From assembly GCA_910586445.1 (NCBI GenBank), contig CAJUHV010000014.1:5519-69518 (forward strand): a DNA stretch of 64,000 bases. Direction: 5' to 3'. Position 1 is the stretch's first letter. Each line of letters opens with the position of its first letter. Made by a program: the position numbers and the translations under genes. Positions 1 to 8,478 of this stretch are shown piece by piece. Source of the stretch: an uncultured Eubacterium sp. Lineage in GTDB: Bacteria; Bacillota; Clostridia; Lachnospirales; Lachnospiraceae. The notes under the pieces were generated by a model. It was not told the DNA's origin, made no database searches, and worked only from the letters and a program-made list of their open reading frames with translations.

Positions 1-2
1 AG

Positions 3-977
3 GAACTGATCGAAAAAGGACTGGTTGAGGAAAAGGGTGAATTAGAGTCTACAGGGGGAAGAAGGGCAAAGGCGCTGGGGCTGTCTGCGCATGCGGGAAA
101 GGCAGTGGGACTGGATATTACCAAAAATCATATCAGCATAGTGCTTACAGGCCTGACTGGCAGCATATTAAAATATGACCGAATATTTATGCCGTATGCT
201 CCAAAGGACAGTTATTATCAGGAAGTAAATCAAAGGCTGCAAAGTTTTTTGGATGAGAGCGGCTGCGGCAGGCACGAGATTCTGGGAATCGGGGTTTCTT
301 TTCCGGGAATTATTGACCTAAATAAAGAGCAGGTAGCTGATTCACATGTACTGGGATTGAAATCGCTGCCATTTTCTTCGGTAAGCAGTTTTTTTTCTTA
401 TCCATGCCATTTTCTAAATGATGCCAATGCAGGGGCTTACGCAGAAGGAATCCAGGCTCAGTCTGAACATATGGAAAGCTTTTTTTATCTGTCCCTGAGT
501 AATACAGTAGGAGGGGCGGTATACAGTAACGGCCGGCTGGAGCAGGGGAGCAGTTTCCGCTGCGGAGAAGTGGGGCATATGACGATTGTACCAGACGGTA
601 AAGAATGTTACTGCGGAAAATCTGGATGCCTGGATGCTTACTGCTCTGCAAAGTGCCTGACAGACGGAAAACTAGAAGATTTTTTTGTGCGAATTGGGCA
701 GGGTGATCCGCAGGCAGTGCGTCTGTGGGATCAGTATACAACGTATCTGGCTATAGCGGTTAATAATATTCATATGGTTTTAGATTGTGATCTTGTACTG
801 GGAGGGTATGTCGGCAGCAGTATGGGTGGATACATCAAGGATATACAAAAAAAAGTATCTGAAAGAAATACATTTGCAGAAGGCAGTTCTTTTGTCAGGG
901 CCTGCAGGCATAAGACGGGGGCAGCTGCATTAGGGGCGTCCTTGGATATTATAGAACGGTTTATGGAGCAGGTGTAG
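3..977 (+). CDS. ROK-family transcriptional repressor, 5' end outside the window
   Basis: The frame is open from base 3, so the gene starts upstream; 324 residues are visible and the GTG at 105 is an internal codon. The first visible residues (about 1-25) read like the wing of a winged helix-turn-helix, ending in the TGGRRAK motif usual in NagC/XylR-type ROK repressors. The rest is the ROK sugar-kinase-like fold. The zinc-binding signature (CYCGKSGC followed by LDAYCS) is near visible residue 200. Such proteins bind DNA until a sugar or sugar phosphate releases them. The dehydrogenase and symporter immediately downstream are the likely targets. The specific sugar cannot be read from the sequence. 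Confidence 0.9.
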   Translation, partial: ELIEKGLVEEKGELESTGGRRAKALGLSAHAGKAVGLDITKNHISIVLTGLTGSILKYDRIFMPYAPKDSYYQEVNQRLQSFLDESGCGRHEILGIGVSFPGIIDLNKEQVADSHVLGLKSLPFSSVSSFFSYPCHFLNDANAGAYAEGIQAQSEHMESFFYLSLSNTVGGAVYSNGRLEQGSSFRCGEVGHMTIVPDGKECYCGKSGCLDAYCSAKCLTDGKLEDFFVRIGQGDPQAVRLWDQYTTYLAIAVNNIHMVLDCDLVLGGYVGSSMGGYIKDIQKKVSERNTFAEGSSFVRACRHKTGAAALGASLDIIERFMEQV

Positions 978-1005
978 GGATTGGTTTTATAGAGTTTAAA
1001 GTTTT

Positions 1006-1036
1006 AAGAGATTTCGGTAATGAAATCTCTTTTTTT
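1006..1036 (+). terminator. Rho-independent terminator of the ROK gene
   Basis: A 10-bp stem, AAGAGATTTC pairing with GAAATCTCTT, closes a 6-nt loop and runs into a T tract. It lies 29 bases after the ROK stop codon, so the downstream genes need their own promoter. Confidence 0.92.
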
Positions 1037-1086
1037 GTTGCACTTTTACTAAAAATGATATTGATGTTTTGTGAAAAGTGATGAAA

Positions 1087-1102
1087 TTGGAAATATTTTC
1101 AA
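1087..1102. promoter_or_regulatory. Near-palindrome upstream of the -35 box, candidate ROK operator
   Basis: TTGGAAATATTTTCAA is a palindrome with a single mismatched pair. It lies 8 bases upstream of the -35 hexamer of the polyol operon promoter. Its position next to a ROK gene suggests a repressor site, but the region is very AT-rich and the match could be chance. Confidence 0.35.
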
Positions 1103-1109
1103 TTATTTA

Positions 1110-1138
1110 TTGACATTTTTATATCAAAAACATAAAAT
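1110..1138 (+). promoter_or_regulatory. Sigma-A promoter of the polyol dehydrogenase operon
   Basis: A perfect TTGACA (1110-1115) is followed 17 bases later by TAAAAT (1133-1138). It sits between the ROK terminator and the dehydrogenase and leaves a leader of about 60 bases. Confidence 0.75.
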
Positions 1139-1205
1139 AACACACATAATAAATGTATTTAATAAAGTATATATTAAAGTTAAAAAGAAAGAGGAGGAAT
1201 TGATC

Positions 1206-2255
1206 ATGGGAAAAATGATGAAGACAGCTGTTATGTTGGGGATTGGCAAAATGGGGTTTGAAGAAAGAGAAATTCCAGTGCCAAAAGACAATGAGGTACT
1301 TGTAAAACTAGAATATGTCGGTATCTGCGGCAGTGACCTGCATTATTATGAAACAGGAGCGATCGGAGATTACGTAGTCGAACCTCCGTTTGTGCTTGGG
1401 CATGAACCGGGAGGAACAGTTGTGGAAGTCGGAAAGAATGTAAAGCATCTGAAAGCGGGTGACAGAGTTGCACTGGAGCCGGGAAAGACCTGCGGGCATT
1501 GTGAATTTTGTAAAACAGGAAATTATAATCTCTGCCCGGATGTTGTGTTTTTTGCAACACCTCCGGTCGATGGGGTATTTCAAGAATATGTGGCGCATGA
1601 AGCAGATCTTTGCTTTAAGCTGCCGGATAATGTAAGTACTATGGAAGGTGCGCTGATTGAACCTCTGGCTGTAGGATTTCATGCTGCAATGCAGGGTGGA
1701 GCAAGGGCTGGACAGACAGCCGTGGTTATGGGTGCAGGATGCATCGGTCTTGTGACGATGATGGCGTTAAAGGCAATGGGCGTTTCCCGGGTATATGTGG
1801 TAGATATTATGGAAAAGCGTCTCGAAAAAGCATTGGAGCTGGGGGCGGACGGTGTAATTCACGCGGGGCAGCTAGATGCAGTAGAGGAATTAAGGAAAGT
1901 GACAAATGGAAATGGAAGTGACCTTGTAGTAGAGACCGCAGGTACGCAGGTGACAACGGTACAGGCAATACATATGGCAAAAAAAGGCGCCGTAATCGTT
2001 TTGGTAGGGTACAGTAAAAGCGGGGAAATGACACTGCCAATGAGCCTGGTACTGGATAAGGAGCTGACGTTTAAGACCGTATTCCGCTACCGTCATATCT
2101 ATCCGATGGCAATAGAAGCAGTGGCAGCGGGCAAAGTGAATCTCAAGGGCATTGTAACAGATGTGTTTGGGCTTGACGAGGTGCAAAAAGCTATGGATTA
2201 TAGTGTGAACAATAAGGCGGATATCGTAAAGGCTGTTATCCGTATTGCAAAATAG
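1206..2255 (+). CDS. Zinc-dependent polyol (sorbitol/xylitol-type) dehydrogenase, MDR superfamily
   Basis: A 349-residue medium-chain dehydrogenase that oxidises a sugar alcohol to a ketose with NAD(P). The catalytic-zinc region CGICGSDLHYYE and the GHEPGG motif are near residues 36-70. The structural-zinc loop (CGHCEFCKTGNYNLC) follows, and the dinucleotide-binding GAGCIGL lies near residue 177. These features fit the sorbitol/L-iditol/xylitol dehydrogenase branch. The frame is open further upstream, but ATG 1206 has an ideal GAGGAGG 8 bases before it and starts at the normal family position. It is followed by a GPH-type sugar symporter, giving a regulator-enzyme-transporter set for a sugar alcohol. 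The exact substrate is an inference. Confidence 0.9.
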   Translation: MGKMMKTAVMLGIGKMGFEEREIPVPKDNEVLVKLEYVGICGSDLHYYETGAIGDYVVEPPFVLGHEPGGTVVEVGKNVKHLKAGDRVALEPGKTCGHCEFCKTGNYNLCPDVVFFATPPVDGVFQEYVAHEADLCFKLPDNVSTMEGALIEPLAVGFHAAMQGGARAGQTAVVMGAGCIGLVTMMALKAMGVSRVYVVDIMEKRLEKALELGADGVIHAGQLDAVEELRKVTNGNGSDLVVETAGTQVTTVQAIHMAKKGAVIVLVGYSKSGEMTLPMSLVLDKELTFKTVFRYRHIYPMAIEAVAAGKVNLKGIVTDVFGLDEVQKAMDYSVNNKADIVKAVIRIAK

Positions 2256-2276
2256 GCAGAAATAAAATGTTAAATG

Positions 2277-2316
2277 CAGCTGCACCCAAAAATGACAGGC
2301 GTTTTTGGTGCAGCTG
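2277..2316 (+). other. Strong intercistronic hairpin between dehydrogenase and symporter
   Basis: CAGCTGCACCCAAAAA pairs with TTTTTGGTGCAGCTG, with one bulged C and a 9-nt loop. No T tract follows, so it is more likely an mRNA-stability or processing element than a terminator. It begins 21 bases after the dehydrogenase stop and ends 47 bases before the symporter start. Confidence 0.7.
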
Positions 2317-2363
2317 TATGCAGACTGCGGGCAGGGCAGAAAAGGAGCAGAGAGGGGATTATA

Positions 2364-3779
2364 ATGGATCATAAAAATACAGATATAAAGGTACCGCTGA
2401 TCAGCAAGATTGCTTACGGGATGGGTGATGTTGGATGTAATTTCAGCTGGATGTTTGTAGGAAATTTCCTGATGATTTTTTATACCGATGTTTTTGGAAT
2501 AGGAATGGGGGCAGTTGCAGGGCTGATGCTGTTTTCCAGATTCTGGGACGCTATTAATGACCCTGTGATTGGAGGACTGACCGATAAGACGCATACAAAG
2601 TGGGGCAGATACCGTCCGTGGCTTTTAATTGCTGCACCGTTAACGGCGGTTGTACTTATCCTGACTTTCTGGGCGCATCCAGATTGGCCGCCAACAGTAA
2701 AAATTGTATATATGGCAGTTACTTACTGCATACTTGTGCTGGGTTATACTTGTGTCAATATTCCATATGGCACGTTGTGCGGTGCAATGACACAGAATAT
2801 AGAGGAACGGGCAAAGATTAATACGTTTCGGTCTGTCAGTGCTATGATTGCAATCGGCATTATTAATATTATTACGGTGCCTCTGATTGCAGCACTTGGT
2901 GCAGGCAGCGGCCAGAGAGGATATCTTTTGGTTGCTGTTGTTTATGGAGGCATTTTTGCAGCCTGTCATATTTTCTGTTTTGCAAAAACGAAAGAAGTCG
3001 TAGAAGTACCCGAGAAGGAAAAAACGTCTTTGAAGGTACAGCTGGCTGCTGTTTCAAAAAATAGGCCGTATATAATCGCAGTAGCAGGACAGTTTCTGTT
3101 TGGAATCACGCTTTATGGAAGAAATGCGGATGCACTTTACTACTTTACTTATGTAGAAGGAAATCAGGCATTGTTCAGTACTTATTCACTTTTTATCATC
3201 ATTCCTTCAATCATTGGTGCAGCATGTTTTCCGCTTGTTTTTAAGCTGACAAATAATAAGGGGCGTTCAGCGGCTATTTTTGCTCTGCTGACAGGACTCA
3301 GCATGTTTGGCATGTACTTTTTCACGGTTGGAGAGTCACCGGTTCCGTTCTACCTGCTTTCATGTCTGGCGCAGTTTTTCTTTTCAGGATTTAATACAGC
3401 GATTTATGCAATCGTTCCTGATTGTGTAGAATATGGGGAATGGAAGACAGGGCTTCGCAATGATGGTTTCCAGTATGCTTTTATATCATTGGGAAATAAA
3501 ATCGGTATGGCAATTGGAACTTCTGCCCTGGCAGGTGTTTTGGGCAGTATGGGCTATAAAGCAAATCAACAGCAGAATGAGGCTGTATTGTCTGTAATAA
3601 AGCATTCTTTTACGACTGTTCCCGGCGTGCTTTGGATTGTGACGGCAGGAGTCTTGTATTTTTACCGGTTAAACAAGAAATCCTATATTAAAATCGTACA
3701 GGAAATTCAAGATAGGAAGGCAGTGCCGTCTAAATCAGGGATAAATGGCACCGTATCATTTAACACACCGCAGCAGTAA
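2364..3779 (+). CDS. GPH-family (MelB/XynB-like) sugar:cation symporter
   Basis: A 471-residue membrane protein with about 12 hydrophobic segments. The family signature lies near residues 55-85: the FWDAINDPVIGGLTDKT stretch followed by WGRYRPWLL. Members of the glycoside-pentoside-hexuronide family carry a sugar into the cell with Na+ or H+. The upstream frame includes the hairpin at 2277; ATG 2364 starts a normal GPH N-terminus and follows a purine-rich ribosome site. It is co-oriented with the polyol dehydrogenase and probably imports that enzyme's substrate or a glycoside of it. The C-terminal ~25 residues look cytoplasmic and are not membrane-spanning. Confidence 0.88.
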   Translation: MDHKNTDIKVPLISKIAYGMGDVGCNFSWMFVGNFLMIFYTDVFGIGMGAVAGLMLFSRFWDAINDPVIGGLTDKTHTKWGRYRPWLLIAAPLTAVVLILTFWAHPDWPPTVKIVYMAVTYCILVLGYTCVNIPYGTLCGAMTQNIEERAKINTFRSVSAMIAIGIINIITVPLIAALGAGSGQRGYLLVAVVYGGIFAACHIFCFAKTKEVVEVPEKEKTSLKVQLAAVSKNRPYIIAVAGQFLFGITLYGRNADALYYFTYVEGNQALFSTYSLFIIIPSIIGAACFPLVFKLTNNKGRSAAIFALLTGLSMFGMYFFTVGESPVPFYLLSCLAQFFFSGFNTAIYAIVPDCVEYGEWKTGLRNDGFQYAFISLGNKIGMAIGTSALAGVLGSMGYKANQQQNEAVLSVIKHSFTTVPGVLWIVTAGVLYFYRLNKKSYIKIVQEIQDRKAVPSKSGINGTVSFNTPQQ

Positions 3780-3828
3780 CGCAAATCAGGCAGTGATAAA
3801 CTGTAAGTTTCTATCTGGATGGAGTGCC

Positions 3829-3908
3829 AGAGCGTGTTTGAGAAATCATTCCTGCGATCTGCACTCCCCAGTTCAAGTTTATGGAACTGCTTATGTCTAA
3901 GATGAATG
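3829..3908. repeat. Inverted-repeat element copy A (one-sided remnant, long subfamily)
   Basis: The copy starts with AGAGCGTGTTTGAGAAAT and follows copy C (6317-6532) for about 80 bases, including the GCACTCCCC block and the degenerate extra hairpin arm (GTTCAAG...ATGTCTAAG). It then runs straight into the 3' remnant of the nuclease pseudogene. The other terminal repeat is absent, so a deletion probably removed it together with the end of that gene. Confidence 0.75.
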
Positions 3909-5191
3909 CATTCTTTTTCAATAATCTGGTTGAGTGCAGCTTTAGGCGGGCTGGCGGCTTTCAGCTCAATGATGCAGCGTAACCAAAATCACTGTCTTCC
4001 AATGCATTTTCAAATTCGATCATGAGCTGTTTGTTTGGTATTTTAAGCGTCATGCCGTTGTATGATAATAAACCGTAAATGACCATTGCAGCATAGATTT
4101 CTTTTTTTGTAGATGGGCGGCTCTGTCCTGCACTATATTCTTTTTTGATTTCGATTGTAACGGGAATATCTAGAGCGTGTTTGAAAAATGCTTTCTGTCA
4201 AATGCGCGTCACAATTTGTGGGAGATTTGACCCGAATGAGGGAGGCGTAGCGGGCTACGTTGACCGAATGAGGGCCAAATATACCGCAAAGTGGGGCGTG
4301 CAGTTGGCAGGAATGATTTTTCAAACACGCTCTAGTCCAGTAACTCTGGCAGGTACCGTCTTCTAGGGCACAGACAACGGATCTGGGATTGTAAATCCGG
4401 CTGCCGTTTTTTGTCTGGTATCCGTTATACCATTCGCTGATTTCATTTAATGATAATAAGGTCTGCCTGCGGCAGAGCATTTCTACCTCTGCTTCTGTAA
4501 AACCAAAATATGTTTCAAATAGCGGATCGTTTAACATCGTATATTCTTTAAACATATTTAATGCTGATCCAGTGCCGTATTTTTTGAGTGGAAGTACGCC
4601 GGTCATGTAGGCAAGTGCCACATAAGGCCGGTCTTTTAATAAGTCTCTTAAAAATTCTAAAAAGTCGCTCTGATTATCTGCATATAGATCATGGCTGAAT
4701 ATATAATCCCATTCATCAATAATGAAAATAAATGTGTCGTCTGTGGCAGACAGCAGTTCTGAGAGACTGCCAAAGTGTGTATCCTTTAGTGCTGGATAAG
4801 CGGCTGTCAGATCCTGTTTTAAAGACTCTTTTATGAAGCTGATATAGTCTGCGTATGTGCTGCCGCTGTCAGGCAGATTGTTTAAGCTTATATTTATAAT
4901 ATTATATTTATTTAGGTGCTTTGTATAGTCTTTGCTTCTGCTTATATTTAAGCCGTCAAATAATTCTTTTGAATCATAAGCGAGGCCATAATATGCTCCG
5001 AGCATATTCAATATGGATGTTTTTCCAAAACGCCGCGGCTTTGTGACACATAGATATCTGTTTTTCGTCCGAATCTGTCTGCTTATTTTTTCAATGATGC
5101 AGGATTTGTCTACGAAAAATTCGTCATCTGCAAGCATCTGGAAATCTTTATAGGAATAACTGGTATTTAAATAGTTTGGCATTTTCATCAT
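3909..5191 (-). pseudogene. AAA-ATPase-like / PD-(D/E)XK nuclease protein, broken
   Basis: Read from 5191 down, the first ~270 residues are intact. They hold the N-terminal YFVDKS-type motif (here FFVDKS), a Walker A-like PRRFGKTS, and a Walker B-like FIFIIDEWD. At SYW the frame enters inverted-repeat element copy B. Beyond it, the family's linker (IYAAMVIYGLLSYNG, IPNKQLM, EFENAL) is still readable from 4169 to about 3985, but in another frame. A further deletion and frameshift leads to a stub of the nuclease core (IIELKAA) near 3965, after which copy A cuts off the rest. Family members are normally about 500-560 residues, so this is a decayed gene with at least three lesions. Confidence 0.88.
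4170..4335. repeat. Inverted-repeat (MITE-like) element copy B, 166 bp, inside a gene
   Basis: The ends are CTAGAGCGTGTTTGAAAAAT and its complement, an exact 20-bp inverted repeat. The centre carries a GTAGC-GG-GCTAC hairpin. It interrupts the AAA-ATPase-like gene after its SYW motif. It has no stop codon in the interrupted frame, so the reading frame crosses the whole element and stops just past it. It has the same length as copy D. Confidence 0.92.
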
Positions 5192-5323
5192 TCCTTTTAA
5201 GGTATAGATTTAGAACGTGTTTTATTCAGTATACAGTGCGCGACGGATAATTACAAGCACTTTGCAGGAGGCCGATAAAATCATTGAATTAATCGGTTTC
5301 CTGTTGAATAATATATGGTAAAG

Positions 5324-5351
5324 TTGTATAGTTATGTAGTGTTTGTATTAT
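5324..5351 (+). promoter_or_regulatory. Candidate sigma-A promoter of the serine acetyltransferase gene
   Basis: TTGTAT (5324-5329), 16 bases, then TATTAT (5346-5351), ending 30 bases before the start codon. The region is AT-rich, so confidence is moderate. No T-box or S-box-like leader fits in the short space. Confidence 0.45.
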
Positions 5352-5381
5352 ATGGTAAAATAAAAATCTGGAGGGTGAAGC

Positions 5382-6320
5382 ATGGCTGCAGTAATTAAGA
5401 CGGAGTTTGACCAGGTAGTTGGCAGGATTACGCAAAATTATATTTCAGATGAGGTGTTTGTGACAAAGGAGAACCGTCGTCTGCCGAGCAGAAGCAGTAT
5501 TATTATTTTGATTAAGAGGCTGCGTTCGCTTATGTTTCCGGGATATTTTGAGGAAAAGAATTTTGAATATACAGATGCGCAGTATTTTGTAGGCAATACA
5601 TTGAACCATATACGCAGGGAGCTTAGGCAGCAGGTAAACATCGCTCTTCAATATACGAGCGAAGGTGAGTCGAGGGAGCAGACTGCGGAACACTCGGATG
5701 AAATAGCAAAACATTTTATCAGCAGGCTGGCAGATATACAAAATATGCTGTTAAAGGATGTACAGGCAGGGTTTGACGGAGATCCAGCTGCGAAAAGCCG
5801 TCAGGAGATCATTTCTTCTTATCCGGGCGTGTTTGCAATCTTTGTGTATCGCATGGCACATGAACTGTATTTAAAAAATGTGCCGTTTATTCCGAGGGTG
5901 ATGACAGAATATGCACACAGCCGTACAGGTATTGATATTAATCCGGGGGCGGATATCGGGGAGTATTTTTTTATTGATCATGGAACCGGCGTAGTTATCG
6001 GTGAGACGACCAAAATCGGTAATAATGTCAAACTGTACCAGGGTGTGACGCTTGGTGCGCTTTCAACAAGAAAAGGGCAGCTTCTGGCTGAGGTAAAACG
6101 TCATCCGACGATTGAAAATAATGTAACGATTTATTCTGGAGCAACAATTCTGGGCGGTGAGACAGTCATAGGGGCAAATTCTATAATCGGCGGCAATACC
6201 TTTATTACAGAATCTGTCCCGCCATATACAAAGGTGTCTTTAAAAGCGCCGGAGATGACCTTCCAGGCAGATCCGCCCAAAAAGGATGAAGAAAAATGGG
6301 TGTGGGACTGGGTGATCTAG
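5382..6320 (+). CDS. cysE: Serine O-acetyltransferase (EpsC/CysE type)
   Basis: A 312-residue enzyme that acetylates L-serine with acetyl-CoA to O-acetylserine, the precursor of cysteine. The N-terminal half (1-165) is helical. The C-terminal left-handed beta-helix carries the signature HSRTGIDINPGADIG, then DHGTGVVIGETT and hexapeptide repeats, at about 180-290. ATG 5382 follows GGAGGG. The stop TAG at 6318-6320 is formed by the first bases of inverted-repeat element copy C, so the present C-terminus is set by the insertion. The catalytic fold is complete, so the protein is probably functional. No O-acetylserine sulfhydrylase gene lies nearby. Confidence 0.93.
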   Translation: MAAVIKTEFDQVVGRITQNYISDEVFVTKENRRLPSRSSIIILIKRLRSLMFPGYFEEKNFEYTDAQYFVGNTLNHIRRELRQQVNIALQYTSEGESREQTAEHSDEIAKHFISRLADIQNMLLKDVQAGFDGDPAAKSRQEIISSYPGVFAIFVYRMAHELYLKNVPFIPRVMTEYAHSRTGIDINPGADIGEYFFIDHGTGVVIGETTKIGNNVKLYQGVTLGALSTRKGQLLAEVKRHPTIENNVTIYSGATILGGETVIGANSIIGGNTFITESVPPYTKVSLKAPEMTFQADPPKKDEEKWVWDWVI

Positions 6321-6532
6321 AGCGTGTTTGAAAAATCATTTCCGCGATCTGCACTCCCCGCTTCAAGCTTCTTGGACTGCTAATGTCCAAGATGATGCGG
6401 ATAATTCATCCCAAATTTAATCAACATAGCCCGCTATGCCTCATAAATTTGGGATAAATTCTCCATATCATGCCCGGTGGGTACTAAGTGTGAAGCACAT
6501 TTCACAGAAAGCATTTTTCAAACACGCTCTAG
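6317..6532. repeat. Inverted-repeat (MITE-like) element copy C, 216 bp, between convergent genes
   Basis: CTAGAGCGTGTTTGAAAAAT at the left and its complement at the right. Relative to copies B and D it is inverted and 50 bp longer. The extra part includes a CTTGGAC...GTCCAAG hairpin arm also seen in copy A. Its left end supplies the TAG stop of cysE. Its right end supplies the last four residues (LERV) and the TGA stop of the macrodomain gene on the other strand. Confidence 0.93.
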
Positions 6533-7309
6533 GTCGGCTTTAAGCAGATTTTGGTAAATGCGGTAGTCAGTCTCTTTAAAGACATTGAATATGATATCGA
6601 TACTGCTCTGTGTCTGCTTCTTATAGTCATTTACTGTCTGGACTGCAATCTCTGCCGCTCTTTGATTTGGAAAATGAAATTCACCGGTTGAGATGCAGCA
6701 AAAGGCAAGGCTTTTGAGGTTATGTTCTTCAGCAGCCGTTAAGCAGGAGCGGTAACAGGATGCAAGAAGCTGTTCATCATATTTTGTAACGCTGCCATGG
6801 ATGACCGGGCCGACCGTATGGATGACATAGCTGCAGGGCAGATTGAAGGCAGGTGTTATTTTGGCATTTCCAACAGCTTCTTCGTGTCCTTGTGCCCGCA
6901 TTATCTTATCGCAGGCAAGGCGCAGCTGTAAGCCGCTGAATGTATGGATCTGGTTGTCTATGCAGCTGTGGCATGGATAAAAACAGCCGAGCATCTGGGA
7001 ATTTGCTGCATTTACGACCGCGTCGCAGTGCAGTGTAGTAATATCACCCCTCCAGAGATAAATGCCGGTCCGGATGGGAGCCAGGCTGGTGAAGTCGGTA
7101 ATTCCTTTTTGTGCAGTCTCTTCTTTTAAATACGAATCCTGTATAGTAAGAAAATCTTCGCTGACGGCTGACGGCCTGCGGATATTAAAGAGTGAACGGA
7201 GCAGATCTTTTTGCTCCGGCTCATTTTCGGGTATTATCATGCCTTTATATTGTGGCTGTTCCTGCAAGAGGTATTTGATCAAATAAATTCTTTTTGCTGA
7301 TTGATTCAT
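6518..7309 (-). CDS. Zn-dependent macrodomain protein (protein-ADP-ribose hydrolase type)
   Basis: 263 residues. A helical N-terminal extension (1-85) is followed by a macrodomain beginning GDITTLHCDAVVNAAN. The insert GCFYPCHSCIDNQIH, near residues 107-121, carries the Cys/His ligands of the zinc-containing macrodomains, which remove ADP-ribose from proteins. The HTVGP strand and the CISTG loop follow. In other Firmicutes these enzymes often sit beside a SirTM sirtuin and lipoate genes; none is here. AAAGGAC lies before the ATG. The final residues and stop codon come from the inverted-repeat element, so the original C-terminus may have been slightly different. Confidence 0.9.
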   Translation of the reverse strand: MNQSAKRIYLIKYLLQEQPQYKGMIIPENEPEQKDLLRSLFNIRRPSAVSEDFLTIQDSYLKEETAQKGITDFTSLAPIRTGIYLWRGDITTLHCDAVVNAANSQMLGCFYPCHSCIDNQIHTFSGLQLRLACDKIMRAQGHEEAVGNAKITPAFNLPCSYVIHTVGPVIHGSVTKYDEQLLASCYRSCLTAAEEHNLKSLAFCCISTGEFHFPNQRAAEIAVQTVNDYKKQTQSSIDIIFNVFKETDYRIYQNLLKADLERV

Positions 7310-7686
7310 TACTTGTCCTTTCTGCGTCTGGATAGAGCTTTCAAATGTACATATAATTTAATATGGAGAGATTGTACTGCCGATAAACCATAACGGCATT
7401 TTGCTGTAATGTCAATAGCTATATCGATGAGGGACAGTATTCAGCATAAATCGAAGGTAAGTATAAGCGGAGGCGGTAAATATCAGTCAAGGCAGTGAAT
7501 TTGAGCGGAGGCGGTAAATATCATCCAAAGCAGTATTTTATTTACAAATATGTCTGCATTGATTTGTGATTTAACCGTGCCATAATATAAATTGGACGAA
7601 ATAGATCGTGGTTTTGGTCATCGATTCCGTGTGCCGGTTTTAGTTAGAATTTAGGTAATAAATGAACTTGAATTTGGCATACGGAG
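7310..7686. other. Intergenic stretch with a short direct repeat
   Basis: No gene is visible. A 31-bp direct repeat, beginning AGCGGAGGCGGTAAATATCA, occurs at 7466-7496 and 7504-7534, a 38-base period, with four mismatches. The rest is AT-rich and holds the upstream region of the macrodomain gene and the 3' flank of the Big2 gene. No clear terminator was found. Confidence 0.6.
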
Positions 7687-8478
7687 TCAAGGTTTTATTT
7701 CGCTGACTGTTACGATGCAGCTGGATTTTACTCCGTCTTCACGGGCGTAGATATATGCTTTTCCCTTCTGCCTTGCGGTAATAGTGCCGTCCGCATCGAC
7801 AGTAGCGACATTCATATTGCTGGTAGTCCACTCCGGGGTATTGCCAGAAGAAACAGAAGCGGAAATCCTGCGTGTATCACCAACAGTAAGCGCGAGTGTA
7901 GAGGCCGAGAGCCGGATTGTCGGCTGCCTGACTGTGACGGTACAGGTTGTTGATGTGCCGTCTACCTTAGCGGTGATCTTTGCGGTGCCGTGCTTGACTG
8001 CGGTGACAACTCCGTTTTCATCTACAACAGCCACGCTGCTCCTGCTTGAACGCCAGACAGGAGTATGTCCGGTTGAGACGGAGGCGGTCAGCTGCTTTGT
8101 ACCCAGGCGGTAGAGCGACAGGCTGGATGGGCGGATTGTGACGGTAGTAGGTCTGACTGTAATGTTGCATGAGGCTTCAGCATTCTTGATTTTTACCGTG
8201 ATCTTGCATGTGCCGGCCTTTTTTGCGGTGACAAGGCCGTAAGTATTTACAGAAGCAATAGAGGATTTGCTGCTGCGGAACGTAGGCTTTTTGCCGTTTG
8301 AAGTCACTGCGATCAGATAAAATTCTTCGCCGATATTCATAGTCTGGTTATATTTTGTGAGCACAACCATAGGAAACAGGTCGGCAGCATCGACGGTCAT
8401 ACGTGTAGCCGGAGTGAATAAGAACATAATAGTCAATAGGAGCATTGAAATAATGGAATATTTAGATCTGCGTGTCAT
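7687..8478 (-). CDS. Secreted protein with three Big2 (bacterial Ig-like) domains
   Basis: 263 residues. A signal peptide (residues 1-31, hydrophobic core SMLLLTIMFLF, cleavage near VDAA) is followed by three Big2-type modules at about 35-107, 110-184 and 186-260. Each carries the family pattern of a serine-rich strand, a VxxxGxVTAxxxGTxxITA-like stretch, and a terminal CxVTV strand. There is no sortase motif, lipobox or catalytic domain, so how it stays on the surface is unclear. It may be an adhesin-like or matrix protein, or a detached module of a larger protein. The start is supported by a GGAGG-containing site before the ATG. Confidence 0.85.
   Translation of the reverse strand: MTRRSKYSIISMLLLTIMFLFTPATRMTVDAADLFPMVVLTKYNQTMNIGEEFYLIAVTSNGKKPTFRSSKSSIASVNTYGLVTAKKAGTCKITVKIKNAEASCNITVRPTTVTIRPSSLSLYRLGTKQLTASVSTGHTPVWRSSRSSVAVVDENGVVTAVKHGTAKITAKVDGTSTTCTVTVRQPTIRLSASTLALTVGDTRRISASVSSGNTPEWTTSNMNVATVDADGTITARQKGKAYIYAREDGVKSSCIVTVSEIKP

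Noticed and set aside
1071..1205. N-terminal extension of the polyol dehydrogenase
   Set aside because: The extension covers the promoter and leader, and the AGGAGG-linked ATG at 1206 gives the normal family length.
4145..4366. 73-codon plus-strand frame
   Set aside because: It is the translation of inverted-repeat element copy B and its flanks, so it is a shadow of a non-coding repeat.
5192..5381. T-box or S-box riboswitch before cysE
   Set aside because: The space is too short and lacks the conserved stems and terminator of either class.
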